DNA of 64,000 bases from Prorocentrum cordatum (taxonomy: Eukaryota; Sar; Dinophyceae; Prorocentrales; Prorocentraceae). Both the position numbers and the translations under genes were made by a program. The DNA is taken from NCBI GenBank assembly GCA_963575745.1, contig CAUYUJ010018715.1:514501-578500 (forward strand), given 5' to 3'. Each line of letters opens with the position of its first letter. Within the stretch, counting starts at the first letter, position 1. The notes under the pieces were generated by a model. It was not told the origin of the DNA and searched no databases. It worked only from the letters and a program-made list of their open reading frames with translations. Shown here piece by piece: positions 43,125 to 53,579 of this stretch.

Positions 43125-43340
43125 AGGAGGAGGAAGAGGAGGAGGAGGAGGAGGAGGAGGAGGAGGAGGAGGAGGAGGACGAGGACGAGGACGAAGAGGA
43201 GGAGAGGAGGAGGAGGAGGAGGGAGGGAGGAGGAGGAGGGGAAGGAGGAGGAGGAGGGAAGGGAAGGGGAAGGGGGAGGAGGAGGGAGGAGAGGAGGAGG
43301 AGGAGGAGGAGGAGGAGGAAGGAGGAGGAGGAGGAGGAAG
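43125..43340. repeat. GGA microsatellite
   Basis: More than 200 bases of GGA/GAG repeats with GAC and GGGAAG variants. Confidence 0.9.
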
Positions 43341-43514
43341 CTTGCCGACCGCGCTTGTAGACGCTGTGCGGCATCTGCACGGAAGGGGAGGGGGGGGGGG
43401 GGCGGGGCGCGGCTCCTTCTCCAAAGCCCGGGGCTCTGGCTGGACGCTTCGCCACCCTTCGCGGCCCTGCCCGTTCGAAGGACCCCCTACCTCGCCAGGG
43501 GATTCCGGGATTCA

Positions 43515-43600
43515 GGGGGGGGGGAGGGGGAGGAGGGGGAGGAGGAGGGGGAGGAGGAGGAGGAGGAGCAGGAGGAGGAGGAAGAGGAGGGATGCCAGAG
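43515..43600. repeat. GGA microsatellite
   Basis: GGGGGAGGAGG-type repeats. Confidence 0.85.
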
Positions 43601-43714
43601 TGGCAAGCCCACGAGGCGCTCGTCCTGCGTAGGGCGGTGTGTGTGAAGGGGGGCTCTGGCCGGGAAAGGGGGGTGTTGCAGCACCGCCTGCGCATCCTGG
43701 GTTCACTCTGGTCT

Positions 43715-43845
43715 CCCTCCTCTTCCTTCTCGCCCTCCTCGGCTAACGCCTCCTCCCCCTCCTGCTCCTCCACGTCGTCCTCCTCCTACTCGTCCTCCTC
43801 CTCCTCCGCCTCCTCCTCCTCATCCCTTCCCCTCCTCCTCCTCGA
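43715..43845. repeat. CCT microsatellite
   Basis: CTCCTC repeats with CGTCC interruptions. The strand polarity is opposite to the GGA tracts just upstream. Confidence 0.85.
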
Positions 43846-44542
43846 CCTACTTCCCTTACTTCTTCGCCACCGCTCTCTCGTCCTCCCCAAGTGTTCCGCT
43901 AAAGGCTTTCCACAATGGCAGGTGGATCACATAGTCCAACAGCTTGGCCAATATTTTGCCCAACGGCTGGCCTCATTGGAATTTTCAGAGAAGCGGAGGG
44001 GCGTTGACTCGCAATAGGGGTTGTCTTGATTGGAATTTGTTTGTTCGCATCCTGGCAGTGCGAAGCGCAAGACCGTGACTCCCACCAGGAGCGCTAGGCG
44101 ATCCACGAAAACCTGGTGCCGACTGGATGTAAGAGTACAGAGCGAAACTCTTCGACTAATCGCGTGCGTTCGTGGACCGCTGTCGTGCAGGCGCCAAACG
44201 CATGGCAAGAGGCTGAACAGCTATAGACAGAGAGGGTCGCGCTTTGGTATGGAAAGACTATGTCCAGACAGGGTAATCATCTAGCCTAATGGTCGAATGT
44301 GCGCAACAAGCTCAGGCGTGAGCCGGGAAAGAGGAGGAGGAGGGAGAGAACTAGGATTTGAGGAAATGGTCATACGAGACCGCTTGCGCGCGCTGAAAGC
44401 GCCATGGAATTGGAGTGCTCGCTCTGGCTTGCGTAGCAGCCCGCGAACGAACCTTCAGCGGAACCGCCACTGCACAACCTGCAACCACGCGTATAGCGAT
44501 TAGCGCGGTTCTGATGCATTGGTTGCGTCCCTGGCCCAACCT
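43846..44542. other. Unassigned DNA
   Basis: Mostly unique, with no domain. It lies downstream of the gene on the minus strand. Confidence 0.4.
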
Positions 44543-44732
44543 TTGCCTGGCGTGTTGCGGCGGCGGCCCCTGCGACACGGAGTGCCTTGCAAGCTGAAAG
44601 CGTGTAGCTTCTGTTCGTGGGACGGGGCTCTGGGGAAAAGCAGCGAGTGCGGATGATTGGGAGAGGGGCGCGCTTAGCGTGTGGCGCCCAAGCGTGGTGA
44701 GCCGAAAGCCAGCGACGCGACACACCAAGCAA
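44543..44732. mobile_element. C-family MITE-like element, copy 3
   Basis: TTGCCTGGCGTGTTGC at the left and GCGACACACCAAGCAA at the right match the perfect ends of the copy at 3674-3860 with a few changes. It is 190 bp and lies about 125 bp downstream of the stop codon of the gene at 44857. Confidence 0.75.
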
Positions 44733-44856
44733 TCATTCCCGACCGAACATCCTGGAGCGTCGCTGCACGAACCACATAAACGCAGCTGGATCGAAATACC
44801 CGCTGGAACAGCCTACAGTGTCAATGAATACGAGACCCGGAGAGCAGCATGTTTAC

Positions 44857-46834
44857 TCAGATCTCAATGTCATCAACCTGCTCGTCCTGACAACCAGCAT
44901 CATCCCGAGGAGCAACGCCACCCTGCACATCCTGACACGCCGAGCCATCCTGCGCATCACGTTCCATGCAGGTAGTCTTCCCCTTCGGGACTGCAGTGCC
45001 TGCCACTTTGGGGACCTCGACCTCTTCGTTTGCCGCCAGCGCCCTTCGCGAGCGTCGACGAAACACCCAAAGCAACCACCCACATGCGAATCCAAATGCT
45101 ACCACCGAAGCAGCAAGCCCAACGATGACCCCAGCGGGAAGCAGACTGTCAGCTGTACTCTCCTGCTTGCCACCGTCCACCTGCGATCCGAGGAGGACCT
45201 CGTACGCCACCGCAAAAGGGTCGCTGTCGTCTCTGATCGTCCAGGTGGGTCCGCCGCTGATGATGGCACCATCCGGCAGAACGTGAGCCTCGTTAACGTT
45301 CATGCCAAGGAGCTGGCCGATGCTGCTGGGGTTCGCCGCGAAGACCCTGAGCTTGTCGAGGCCGTTGACCTCGTCGTGGCGACTCGTCTCGACCTGTTCG
45401 GTGGCAACCAACGGGAGCCTCCCATGCCATCTTGCTGGCTCCCGCGAATCGAGGGTAGTCGACGCCGACGCTAATCGAGGCCAGGTGGACGCCAACGGTC
45501 GCTACATCGGCGAACCCTCATCGACTACCAGACTCTAGCACATGCAAATGCACTCAAAGACGTAACTGAGAGGACAGGCAAGGCTCCCATGACTTGCTGC
45601 CGACGACCTGGACGGACAGGACGGCGACCCTCGCCCCTGTCGAGAGGCGGCGGCCGTCCGCGTGCAGCCAGGTCAGGGCTGCCCGCGCGACCTCCTGGAA
45701 GGGGACGTCCAAGTGGCCAGCGACAGCCAGGCGAACGTGGTGGAGCGTCTCGTTCTCCATGCCCAAGCCGCAGAGCTCTTCGCAGTGCACCTCCAGATGC
45801 CATGAAGCCGTGAGGGTGACTCGAGAGCTGGCCTCTATCTCTGGGAGCACACACTGGCCATACTGCAGCTCCGCGTCGCCCGGGCAGGCGTCTGCACAGG
45901 ACCCAGAGAAATGGTCGAAGACGGTCCCGTCGACGAGGCAATCGTAGACAGGAGAGAACTCTAATGCATCGAGCGTGAGTGCCTCCATTTCCGCGCTCAT
46001 GAGAATCTCGGGCAGAGACCCCGTAGCAGGCCTACTGATCGTGGCGGTAGTAGTGGCCGTCAGTGAGTATGCGTCACTGCTGAAGTCGACAACGCTGGAG
46101 ACGCTGGTGGTGGAAATCGTCAAGGTAGTTGCCGTCGATGTGCTGGGGATACTCAAGTATCCAATGGACTCTGGAATCGAATAATTCTGCACCCCATGAT
46201 CCGAGTCGTAGCGACTCAGTGAAAGAATGACTATCGGACTGCCCTGAGACCTGGACACCATGAACACCGACTTCGCGAAGACGAGCGAGTCGTAGTAGAA
46301 AGCTGCACCTGCGCCACCTTTGCACACTCTGAAATGCACGTGAGGCCAAGCGAGGTAAGGCTTGACATAGTATGTAGAGGGTGCGGCGAACCGAACAACA
46401 GCAATGCCAGACTCATTTACGCGCACGTTCCCTCCATTGAAACCAGGTTCCCAATATTTTGGATAGGCGATATGCATGTCGTTGTATATAGCGGCACCGT
46501 GTGCACTGACTAAAGGCTGGTATTCGTGCTCGCTCTTGAACCCAGCCCACCACTGCAAATGCACAGGGTCCTCACTCGTCGACGCGGGCAAGTTCCCCAG
46601 GACGACCTCGATGTCTGCGTCTGGAGGGCCATCGGACAAGTGATCCGAGCAGGATGAGCCGTCGACGAGGTCGCAGCTAGTGACATCGGCCTCGTCTGGC
46701 AGGCTGTCACCACAACTGCCCCAGATGAAACCACTTGCTGGGTCCCAAGCCTGCGCGCGACGACCGTCGCCGTGTCCCGCTGCGAGGACCCCGAGCGCAG
46801 CCAGCATGGCCACGGTGCCGCGAAGTGGCTGCAT
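44857..46834 (-). CDS. Predicted type I membrane protein, two exons, 603 aa
   Basis: Exon 1 is 46834-45585 and exon 2 is 45418-44857, joined across a 166-bp GC-AG intron in phase 2 (SKSWE-LPLVATEQ). The ATG at 46834 is chosen because MQPLRGTVAMLAALGVLAAG is a good signal peptide. The ectodomain has several Cys residues (38-62, about 299-328) and, at about 130-175, a block ending AWPHVHFRVCKGG. That block loosely recalls the beta core of intradiol dioxygenase-like proteins, but catalytic residues are not evident. A Thr/Ser-rich linker follows at about 230-270. Residues 339-409 (VTLTASWHLEVH to GRRLSTGARVAVLSVQV) resemble a small module I associate with dinoflagellate surface proteins. A transmembrane helix lies at about 508-536 (SLLPAGVIVGLAASVVAFGF onward), followed by RRRSRR and an acidic 65-residue tail. 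Function is unknown. It is probably at the cell surface or in an endomembrane. Confidence 0.8.
45419..45584 (-). mobile_element. Introner-like intron (copy a) of the membrane-protein gene
   Basis: On the minus strand the intron starts GCCTTGCCTG and ends CCAGCAAGATGGCATGGGAG. It is a GC-AG intron. CATGGGA precedes it in exon 1 and CATGGGAG closes it, so a short direct repeat spans the two splice junctions. Removal is needed to join the two frames, because exon 1 read through reaches a stop after LSSQLRL. Both ends match copies at 32077-32256 and, at the 3' end, 2909-3101. GTCCTC just inside the 5' end offers an alternative GT donor in the same phase, which would add three residues. Confidence 0.78.
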
Positions 46835-47394
46835 GCCTTGTACAGAGGTTGGCCGAGCAGGCAAGCTCAAGCGGTGGTGCCCGTCTGCTCGAGTTCTCGA
46901 GCCGACGCCACCAGATCATTCAAACCTGATGGCATCTTAGAGGGAGACTGCTCAGCCCCACTGGCCCACACGGTGTTGGCGGGCACCGTCTGGGGGCCCT
47001 CGGGTTCTCGGGCGTGGACCCCCAGACCGAAACTCACATTTTTGTTTCTCGACAAGGACCCTCAGAGGTCTCGACCCATTCCCGGGACCCGTGCTTCAAC
47101 CTGAGTCGCTTTTGACGGCCCCCGGGCCAGGCGAGGGCCTCCCAGAGACAAAATGACGAAAAAGCGCCCGTCGTGACGTTTTCTTGTCCCGAGGGGTCCG
47201 GGACAGAGGCCCCCGGAGGCCGAGAGTTGCGAGACCCCGCCGGCGCGAGAAGGAGGAGCTCCGTCCTGCTCCTGCTCCTTGAGCTTCTGCTCGAAGACGG
47301 CCTCGGTGTGCGCGCGCTCGCGCGCTCGCGCTCGCGCGCTGGAGCCCAAGGGTCGGGGACCTGCTGACTGGGGCCAATCCAGACCCGGGGCAGG
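46835..47394. other. Upstream region of the gene
   Basis: CCTCTGTACAAG just upstream of the ATG (minus strand) could be a splice or trans-splice acceptor. No TATA-like element was recognised. A minus-strand frame around 46940-46870 reads ordinarily but ends in a stop before the gene. A GCGCTCGCGCGCTCGCGCTC run lies near 47310-47340. Confidence 0.4.
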
Positions 47395-47700
47395 CAGGCT
47401 TGACAAGCCCCTGCAAAATCCTGCGGGATCCGTCAGCCGGGCCTGGGTCAGTGCAGCCCTGGCCGTGGAGGATCCTGCGAGATCTGGCGCTCCCACTGAC
47501 TACCTACCAGACAACCCCAACCCAACCCGAAGACCGAAATTTCGGGTTGGGGAAAGTACGGGATCTACATGTGTTTTTTCAATGCCCCCCGATGTCCCCC
47601 CCCCACTGGAAATGGAGGGCAAATCGGGGCCTTCGGGTTGGACTGGGGTGTATTGGTGGGCGGTGACTGACTGACCCCCGTTTGCACTAACCCCCCTCTC
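47395..47700 (+). repeat. GATCCTGCAAGATC-family repeat interrupted by F-family MITE
   Basis: Left part: CCTGCAAAATCCTGCGGGAT to GATCTGGCGCTC. Right part: CTGACCCCCGTTTGCACTAA. In the uninterrupted copy at 51300-51535, GATCTGGCGCTCTGG runs straight into CTGACCCCCGTTTGCATTGA. The F element at 47497-47663 is therefore an insertion. Confidence 0.7.
47497..47663. mobile_element. F-family MITE, copy 2 (nested)
   Basis: It is 167 bp, with TGACTACCTACCAGACAACC at the left and GGGTTGGACTGGGGTGTATT then GGTGGGCGG at the right. It is collinear with 23709-23874. The target duplication is unclear here because the site already contains CTGAC repeats. Confidence 0.78.
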
Positions 47701-48302
47701 TTGAGGCCCGTGCGGCTTGCGCCCGCCCCCCCCCCTCCGGCGCCGATGCATGAGCGAGGCAGCCCATCCCCTCCTCCTCCGCCGTCAGCACGCTTGTTGT
47801 CCCGAGTAGAGGATCGACTACAGAATCGATCGACCCCAATTTCGATTTTTCGTCAAGTCATACGTAGAAAATATTCGTAGACCTCCAGGCAGTGTGCGCA
47901 TGTCTCATGGGCTCGACGAACCAACGACTTCTGGGGTAAGTCGAACCTGCAATCGATCCCCCACTCGAGTTGTTCCGGTTGCTCCAACAGAAGCATGCGG
48001 CTATTTTTAGCAGAACGAGCTGCGTACACAGAAAGTCTTGGCGCTCCGCGCTCTGCATGCAACAGCTGGAGTCCCTCCCTGGCGCGCTCCGCGGCGCTGG
48101 AGGCACCGCCCAGGGGAGGCCCAGCGCCGATCCAAGAAATCGGCGCGGCGGTGTTTCTTCTTCTTCTTCGAAATCTGAAGCCGACGGGGTTGGGCCGTCA
48201 GATTGAAGGCAAAAGGCTTCTGCCCCGTCTCCTCGCACACCCTTCGGGCCTCGGCCGCGAGGCCCGGAATGTGTGCGCTGGTGCAGTCTTCGGACGCCCG
48301 GA
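47701..48302. other. Unassigned DNA with a reversed D-family piece
   Basis: At about 48033-48150, GGCGCTCCGCG, then CCCAGCGCCGATCCAAGAAA and TCGGCGCGG, is the D-family core in reverse orientation. The rest shows nothing recognisable. Confidence 0.45.
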
Positions 48303-48486
48303 GTGGGTACGGGAAAGATGGGCAAAATGCCCAACACTAAGTGTTGTCCCAAACCAACAGCGGCCGCTGTTTGGCAGGCGGCCCTCTGTCTCGAATGGAG
48401 ACAGGCCGCGGACAGCGAGCCCTGTTCAAAATGAACAGTAACTCCTGTTGGGCATCGTACCCATTCTTTCCGTACCCATTTCATTC
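48303..48486. mobile_element. B-family MITE, copy 1
   Basis: The left end GTGGGTACGGGAAAGATGGG is mirrored by CCCATTCTTTCCGTACCCAT at the right. Inside, CCCAACA and TGTTGGGC pair, and CAACAGCGGCCGCTGTTTGG is palindromic. It is about 184 bp with no frame. Copy 2 is at 63685-63877 with better-matched ends. Confidence 0.8.
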
Positions 48487-49114
48487 GTGCCGATAGTCCC
48501 TGGGCAACTCCCGCCTCGCGCCTTTGGACGACGGACGACTGCGTGCCGTCACGATCCTCCCCGGGTGTCCCGCCTCGCGCTCTCGGGTGGGGATCGGGCC
48601 AGGCTCGGTCGCGCGCGCGCGCCCCACAGATGGAGACAGCGGGCGAACTCGATGAAACAGTACACACCCCTCGAACTATAAGGACGTCGCTGGCAGAGTG
48701 CGGCGAGACCGTGAAGTCGACGAGATACTTTCCGAATCTTGCCACACCGGGGCAGAACGACACTTGCTGCGTTTCCGGTCGTTGCTCAACCCTCCTGCAG
48801 AAACCTCCTGAGGCCTCCAGGGGGACCTCCGGGCACCGCTGAAGGTCCCTCTCCCCCCCCTCATGATCCTCGTCTGTGTGCCTCATTTTGCCACCCCTCA
48901 TCCATATCTCGCGCCTCCTTCCTGCTTCTCCTCCTCGCTGTTACTTCTCACAGCACAGCCTCCTTCACCTTCTCCCTCCCGCCGCCCGCCCCCTAACCCC
49001 TCCCATTCATACTCCTTGCGCGCCCCCTTTTCCGTCTTGTTCCTGCCTTATCCCTTCTCATACCGCTCCGTGTCCTCGCTCCCTCCCCCTGCGCACCTCC
49101 CCCCCCTTCCACAC
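48487..49114. other. Unassigned DNA, C-rich
   Basis: Nothing recognised. The right half is CTCC-rich. Confidence 0.4.
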
Positions 49115-49175
49115 CCTCCTCCTCCTCCTCCTCCTCCTCCTCCTCCTCCTCCTCCTCCTCCGTCCTCCTCACCGT
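49115..49175. repeat. CCT microsatellite
   Basis: Nearly pure CTC repeats. Confidence 0.9.
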
Positions 49176-49730
49176 CTGGTGCCCTTTGCCCGGCCTTCCC
49201 TCGAAGGATCGGGAGAGATACGCACGCCATGCGCAGTCGGAGAGCACTACATCGCCCGTTCCGCCCCACCTCGGCGGCGGCCGGCGGCGGCGCGGCCTAC
49301 CAGGAAGCTGGAGAAACATACGCCGCGGGATCCACCTGTAGAACACCTAGATACCTCTTGCCGGATGCACCCGCTGAGCATCACCGCGCCTGGCCACACG
49401 AAAGTCGAGCGCTGGAACGACATGTGGCCAGGTGTGGACCCAACTCTCGCCCGGGCCAGCCGCGCATGTGTACACAAACATGCGTCCTGATTTTTTCAAC
49501 ACGGGGTCCCTGGAAGACCCGATCCTTTCCCCGTGACCGGTTTTGCATCCTGAGTCCTTTTCTGAGGGTCCCGAGGCCTGGCGAGGGCCCCCCGAAGCCG
49601 AAATTGGCTCAACCCCCCCCCCCGGATATTTGTTCGACGCGACCATGTCTGCCTATCCAGCCTCCTGGTAAGACCGGGCGGCAAGGCTGGGCTCGCCCAC
49701 GACGCACCCGGCGAAACGGCCGGCGCAGGA
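49176..49730. other. Unassigned DNA
   Basis: Nothing recognised apart from a GGCCTGGCGAGGGCC block near 49575-49600, shared with other loci. Confidence 0.4.
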
Positions 49731-49915
49731 CTCGGGTTGGGCGAAAGGGGGGATAATTAGCAGAGGGGGGGCTTGAGAATCAGCTCACGTATAGCTGATT
49801 TTCCCAGCGCCTCCCGGCGCCGGAGGCGACCATGTATCGAGGAATGGGCCCCTCGGTGGGGCCGAAACCAGCTGCATGCAGCAGATTTCGTACCCCCCCC
49901 TTTCCCACGTCCGGC
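49731..49915. mobile_element. T-family MITE-like element, copy 2
   Basis: The interior is nearly identical to 4477-4675 (GAGAATCAGCTCACGTATAG, GCGCCTCCCGGCGCCGGAGG, TGTATCGAGGAATGGGCCCC, CAGCTGCATGCAGCAGATTT). The left end is ACTCGGGTTGGGCGAAAGG. The right inverted end is truncated after CCCCCCCCTTTCCCACG. Confidence 0.75.
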
Positions 49916-50863
49916 CGGCGCAGGACCAGGCGGGCCCGCTCCCCGAGGCGGCTGCTCGGAGAGGAGCGGCCCCAGGCACAGGAGAGAGAGAGAGCGACGT
50001 TTACGTCTGGTGCGCCGCCTGCGGTGCGGGCAGCAGCCCGCGCTTGCGCTGCTGAGGCGACGCCAGGGCGAAGACAAAATCGGGTGAGGAAAAGATCGAG
50101 GACATCTGGGAGGCGGCGGCGTGGGAGGATGCCTCGGGCGCCGCGGCCTGCTCGAAGCGTTCCGAAACGCTCTGCGAGCTTTCCTAGCTCTGTCCAGGTT
50201 GCCCCCAGCCGCCCGAAGAATGACAAAACCCCTTTTGGCTAGACTCCCTTCCGTGAAAGCTGCCTGGGATCAGTCCACGGGTGTGCACGGCATGCTGATC
50301 GACGTCCAACAGCTGCTGAACAGGTCAAGCGAAGCACGCGTCAATAACGAAGCCGACGGGGGACTGCACAGGTATACTGCGAATGCCAAAGTCGAGCGAA
50401 CCAGCGTGGAATTCCTCGACCGACTTATCTGGGAGGGTGCCCACCCCCGCACCTCCCGAATGCCGCGCGCCAAATGTCGCTCCTGCGAAGGGTCACTCTG
50501 GCGTGTAGCCGACCTACGAGAGAGGAATCGGGGTGGTGGCGTGGCGGCTGGCCTGTCAGACATTCCTGTCTGACACGATGTTGCCCGCCTCCTCATGTGC
50601 TCCCACCCTCTCCTCTCCGCAGCCTCTCGGACCAGGCGCCAGCCCGGCAAGGGCGACGGATCCGCACGAACTGCAGGCCTGGCACTTGCGCTGTACCGCC
50701 ACTGCATCGGAGACGCACCGGCGACGTCGGCGTGGAGCACGTCGGCGACTCCGCATCCCAGCGCACCGCCACGAAAAATGCAGAATGCTCACAAGATCCC
50801 CCCAAAAGATGCCCCAAAATACTAAAAAAATCAACCCCAGACGATTTGTTTGATTATTTTTGA
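49916..50863. other. Unassigned DNA
   Basis: GCGAAGGGTCACTCTGGCG near 50486 matches an end of the nested element at 53761-53969. CGGCGACGTCGGCGTGGAG near 50720 is shared with the S-family segment near 6010. No gene was recognised. Confidence 0.4.
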
Positions 50864-51095
50864 ACATTCCCCCTGTAGAGGGACAGGCCCGACTTAATTT
50901 GAGCGTTTTTGGCTGTTCTCGTTGAAACCTGAAAGCGCTGGTTTCCATGACGCCGAGCTGAAAACACTAAAAACACGCCTACAAGGCATACTTGAAATTA
51001 AACCTACCTCCCAAATCAGTGTCTCGCCGCGGGAACGGCAAGGCCTGTTCTTTGACTAGTTCTGAACATTCCCCCTGTAGATCGACAGGCCCGAC
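50864..51095. repeat. Two P-family right ends about 200 bp apart
   Basis: GAACATTCCCCCTGTAGAGG, GACAGGCCCGACTT at about 50864-50895, and the same words with GATCGACAGG at about 51064-51095, are in direct orientation. They match the right end of the P-family MITEs. No matching left end was found nearby. Confidence 0.6.
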
Positions 51096-51299
51096 TTCAG
51101 ACACCATCCGTGTCGGAAAGGTGGCCGCGAGACACAACTTACCAGCCTGGAACATACCCCTATCCCTATGCTGGGCAGCTCCTCATCACGATGCCAATCT
51201 TAGGGATTCCCTTTATGTTTTGAGGGCGAAAATTCCTAAGATTGTCATCGCCTTCTGGCGTGTCAATCTTAGGGATAGGGATACGTTCGAGGCTGGTAT

Positions 51300-51535
51300 C
51301 GGGGATCTTCTGACCCGGGTCAATGCAGACCCGGGTCAATCAGGCCTGCAAAATCCTGCAAGATCCTGCAACCAAACCCGGGTCAATGCGAAGGATCCTG
51401 CAAGATCCTGCAGGATCCTGCACCCAAACCCGGGTCAATGGGAGCCTGGCCCTGCAAGATCCTGCAAGATCTGGCGCTCTGGCTGACCCCCGTTTGCATT
51501 GACCCCCGTCTCAAGGCTCCCGATAAACGCCCGCC
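51300..51535 (+). repeat. GATCCTGCAAGATC-family repeat
   Basis: Multiple ACCCGGGTCAATGCRGACC and AGATCCTGCAAGATCCTGC units are followed by GATCTGGCGCTCTGGCTGAC and CCCCCGTCTCAAGGCTCCCG. This is the uninterrupted reference for the insertion at 47497. Confidence 0.7.
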
Positions 51536-51713
51536 TCTCGAGGCCCCGGGGCGAGAGCTCGCCCGCGCGGCTCTCTCGGGCCGCGGCTCTCCGGCCTCCG
51601 GCGGCCGCGCGGGACCCCGCGGGCAGCCGCCGCGACGCCCTCGGCGCAGCGGCCCCCTGCTGGCCTGCGCCACGCGGCCGCAGGAGCCTCCTGGAACCAT
51701 GCCGTCGCTCGGA

Positions 51714-51821
51714 CGTCCATTTCCCGTGCATTTGTCGGCTTCGCGCGTGCTTTTCTTGCTCGATGGCCCAGGATGGTCCTCGAGGGTCCTCGCCGAGAAA
51801 AAAAGCACACGTCCGAGCGAT
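51714..51821. mobile_element. Q-family MITE-like element, copy 2
   Basis: GTCGCTCGGACGT to ACGTCCGAGCGAT, 108 bp, with GCC immediately outside both ends. The interior shares GCTCGATGGCCCAGGATGGT and TCCTCGCCGAGAAAAA with 2306-2424. Confidence 0.7.
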
Positions 51822-52164
51822 GCCGAGGAACCTGCAAAGACGCCGGAACACCTCGGACGGGGAGCCCTCGGAACGCCCTGCGCTCAGAAACGGCAGCTGC
51901 ATACACGTCCACTTTCGGAGCCCAGCGCGGATGCCTCGCAGCCGCGCTGGGCCCCCCTCCCTGGCGCGCGGAGTGCGCTGGCGGCGGCGCGCCGGCGGCG
52001 CCGCTACCTAGGGGGCGCCAGCCCCGAGCCAGGAAACGAAGTCCCCAAATTCAGCTTCCTCGACAGAACCTCGGACCGCCCAGGAAGAGCGGCCGCTGGG
52101 CCACACGAGGACCGCCGCCGGGAAGGCACGAGCCACCTCAAGGCGCAAAGAATGGCCGCGGACG
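51822..52164. other. GC-rich unassigned DNA
   Basis: Nothing recognised. Confidence 0.4.
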
Positions 52165-52197
<33 letters not shown>

Positions 52198-52238
52198 CTC
52201 CTCCTCCTCCTCCTCCTCCTCCTCCTCCTCCTCCTATT
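52165..52238. repeat. CCT microsatellite
   Basis: CTCCTC repeats. Confidence 0.9.
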
Positions 52239-52298
52239 CAGAATTCCTCATGCCTGACCTCTTTGGAGCTCCCTGAAGGCGTTTACGGTCGGGAACTC

Positions 52299-52488
52299 TT
52301 GGAAACCGTGTCGCGACGGCGGCCCTGGCGACACGCCATGCCTTCCGAGCGGATAGCGTGTCGCTCGGCTCCGCGAAGCGGGGCGCGCGAGAAAGCTTGG
52401 GACGTGGACGCCTCGGGACCGTAACGTGAATAACGTGTCGCACCGAGGCGCGGTAGGCCAGAACCGGCGGAACGATACGCTGAGCCAA
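52299..52488. mobile_element. C-family MITE-like element, copy 4
   Basis: TTGGAAACCGTGTCGC at the left, GATACGCTGAGCCAA at the right, 190 bp. The inverted ends are decayed but the interior is collinear with copies 1 and 2. It gives the uninterrupted reference for the O-family insertion at 31228. Confidence 0.7.
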
Positions 52489-53579
52489 AATTCCTGACCG
52501 ACGCGCAAACCCTTGCCATCACTTGGGGGCATGTTTTACTTCCACTGGCTTCTGCCGGCATTCCGCCGGCTTCCGCCAGCGGAGGCGGCCTGGTCGTACT
52601 CCCGCCGCCTTCCGCATAGGAAGATCGACCCTCGAAGCCCAGGCCCTCGACGTCATGATCGTTCATGACGCAGACCCCTAAAGTTGTCGACCCCTCCCCC
52701 GGGACCAGCCTTTTCTCCTGAGTCGTTTTTTTTAGAAAGCTCCCTGGGGCCAACGAGGGCCCGAAGAGACTGACCATAGCGAAACAAACAACTCCCGCCG
52801 TCAGAGTGGTCATGACTGGGTGGGGTCTGGGAGGCGTGGCCCTCTCTGGAACGCCTCACTTCTGGCGATACTGGTGAACGGCGAGGTTGGGAATTCGTAT
52901 GTTTCGACGGCGACCTCGCGCAGAACAGGATGCAGAAACTCGCGGACCACACGTTCCTACACTTACGGCGCGCGAGTGTACCGAACGGACACGACTCGGC
53001 GACTTGCCGGAGAGCGCGAGCCACGCTTTCCCACAAGTTGTTCGGTCACGAAACGATCCCACCCACAATTGATCAACGAACAACACAGGCATTCAAACCT
53101 ATGAGGATGAGGAGTGCAGAAGGGAAAGGCGATGAACGCGCTACAGGTATGGGGTATGGGTGCGAGTTGTCGGAGGGGGGTCCCCCCTCGACGGGGGTTC
53201 ACCAAAGAAATTCTGGAATGGACATATAGGTATGGGTGTTAGCTGCCAGCTCATGAACAATACCGAAACCTCCATCGCCATTACCTGAATCGCCATCAGC
53301 GCGTCTACGGTCGCTTATTGCAAGGGATCGGTCGACCCCTATCCCAGGCTTCGGGGGATTTCTGATTGGACCAAACAATTCTTGGGGGCCAACCCTGGGA
53401 TCTACGATGGAGGGCGCGTCCATCCCCGACTGACGGTTCCTCCGAAGTGCCCCCTTGGGGTGCATGACAGGGTATCCCTCATGTTCTTCGCTTTTTTTCC
53501 TTCGTCGAAAAATCGGGGGCTGTGGGAGAAGAATCGCCTGCGCGCTTACCCTTGAGCAGGGATCGGCCCTCCCGACATT
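52489..53579. other. Unassigned DNA
   Basis: TTCTGCCGGCATTCCGCCGGCTTCCGCC-type imperfect words lie near 52550-52620. Otherwise unique, with short frames and no domain. Confidence 0.4.

Noticed and set aside
46867-47055. Short minus-strand frame just upstream of the gene (MPSGLNDLVASARELEQ)
   Set aside because: It ends in a stop before the gene's start and no splice connection in the right phase was found.
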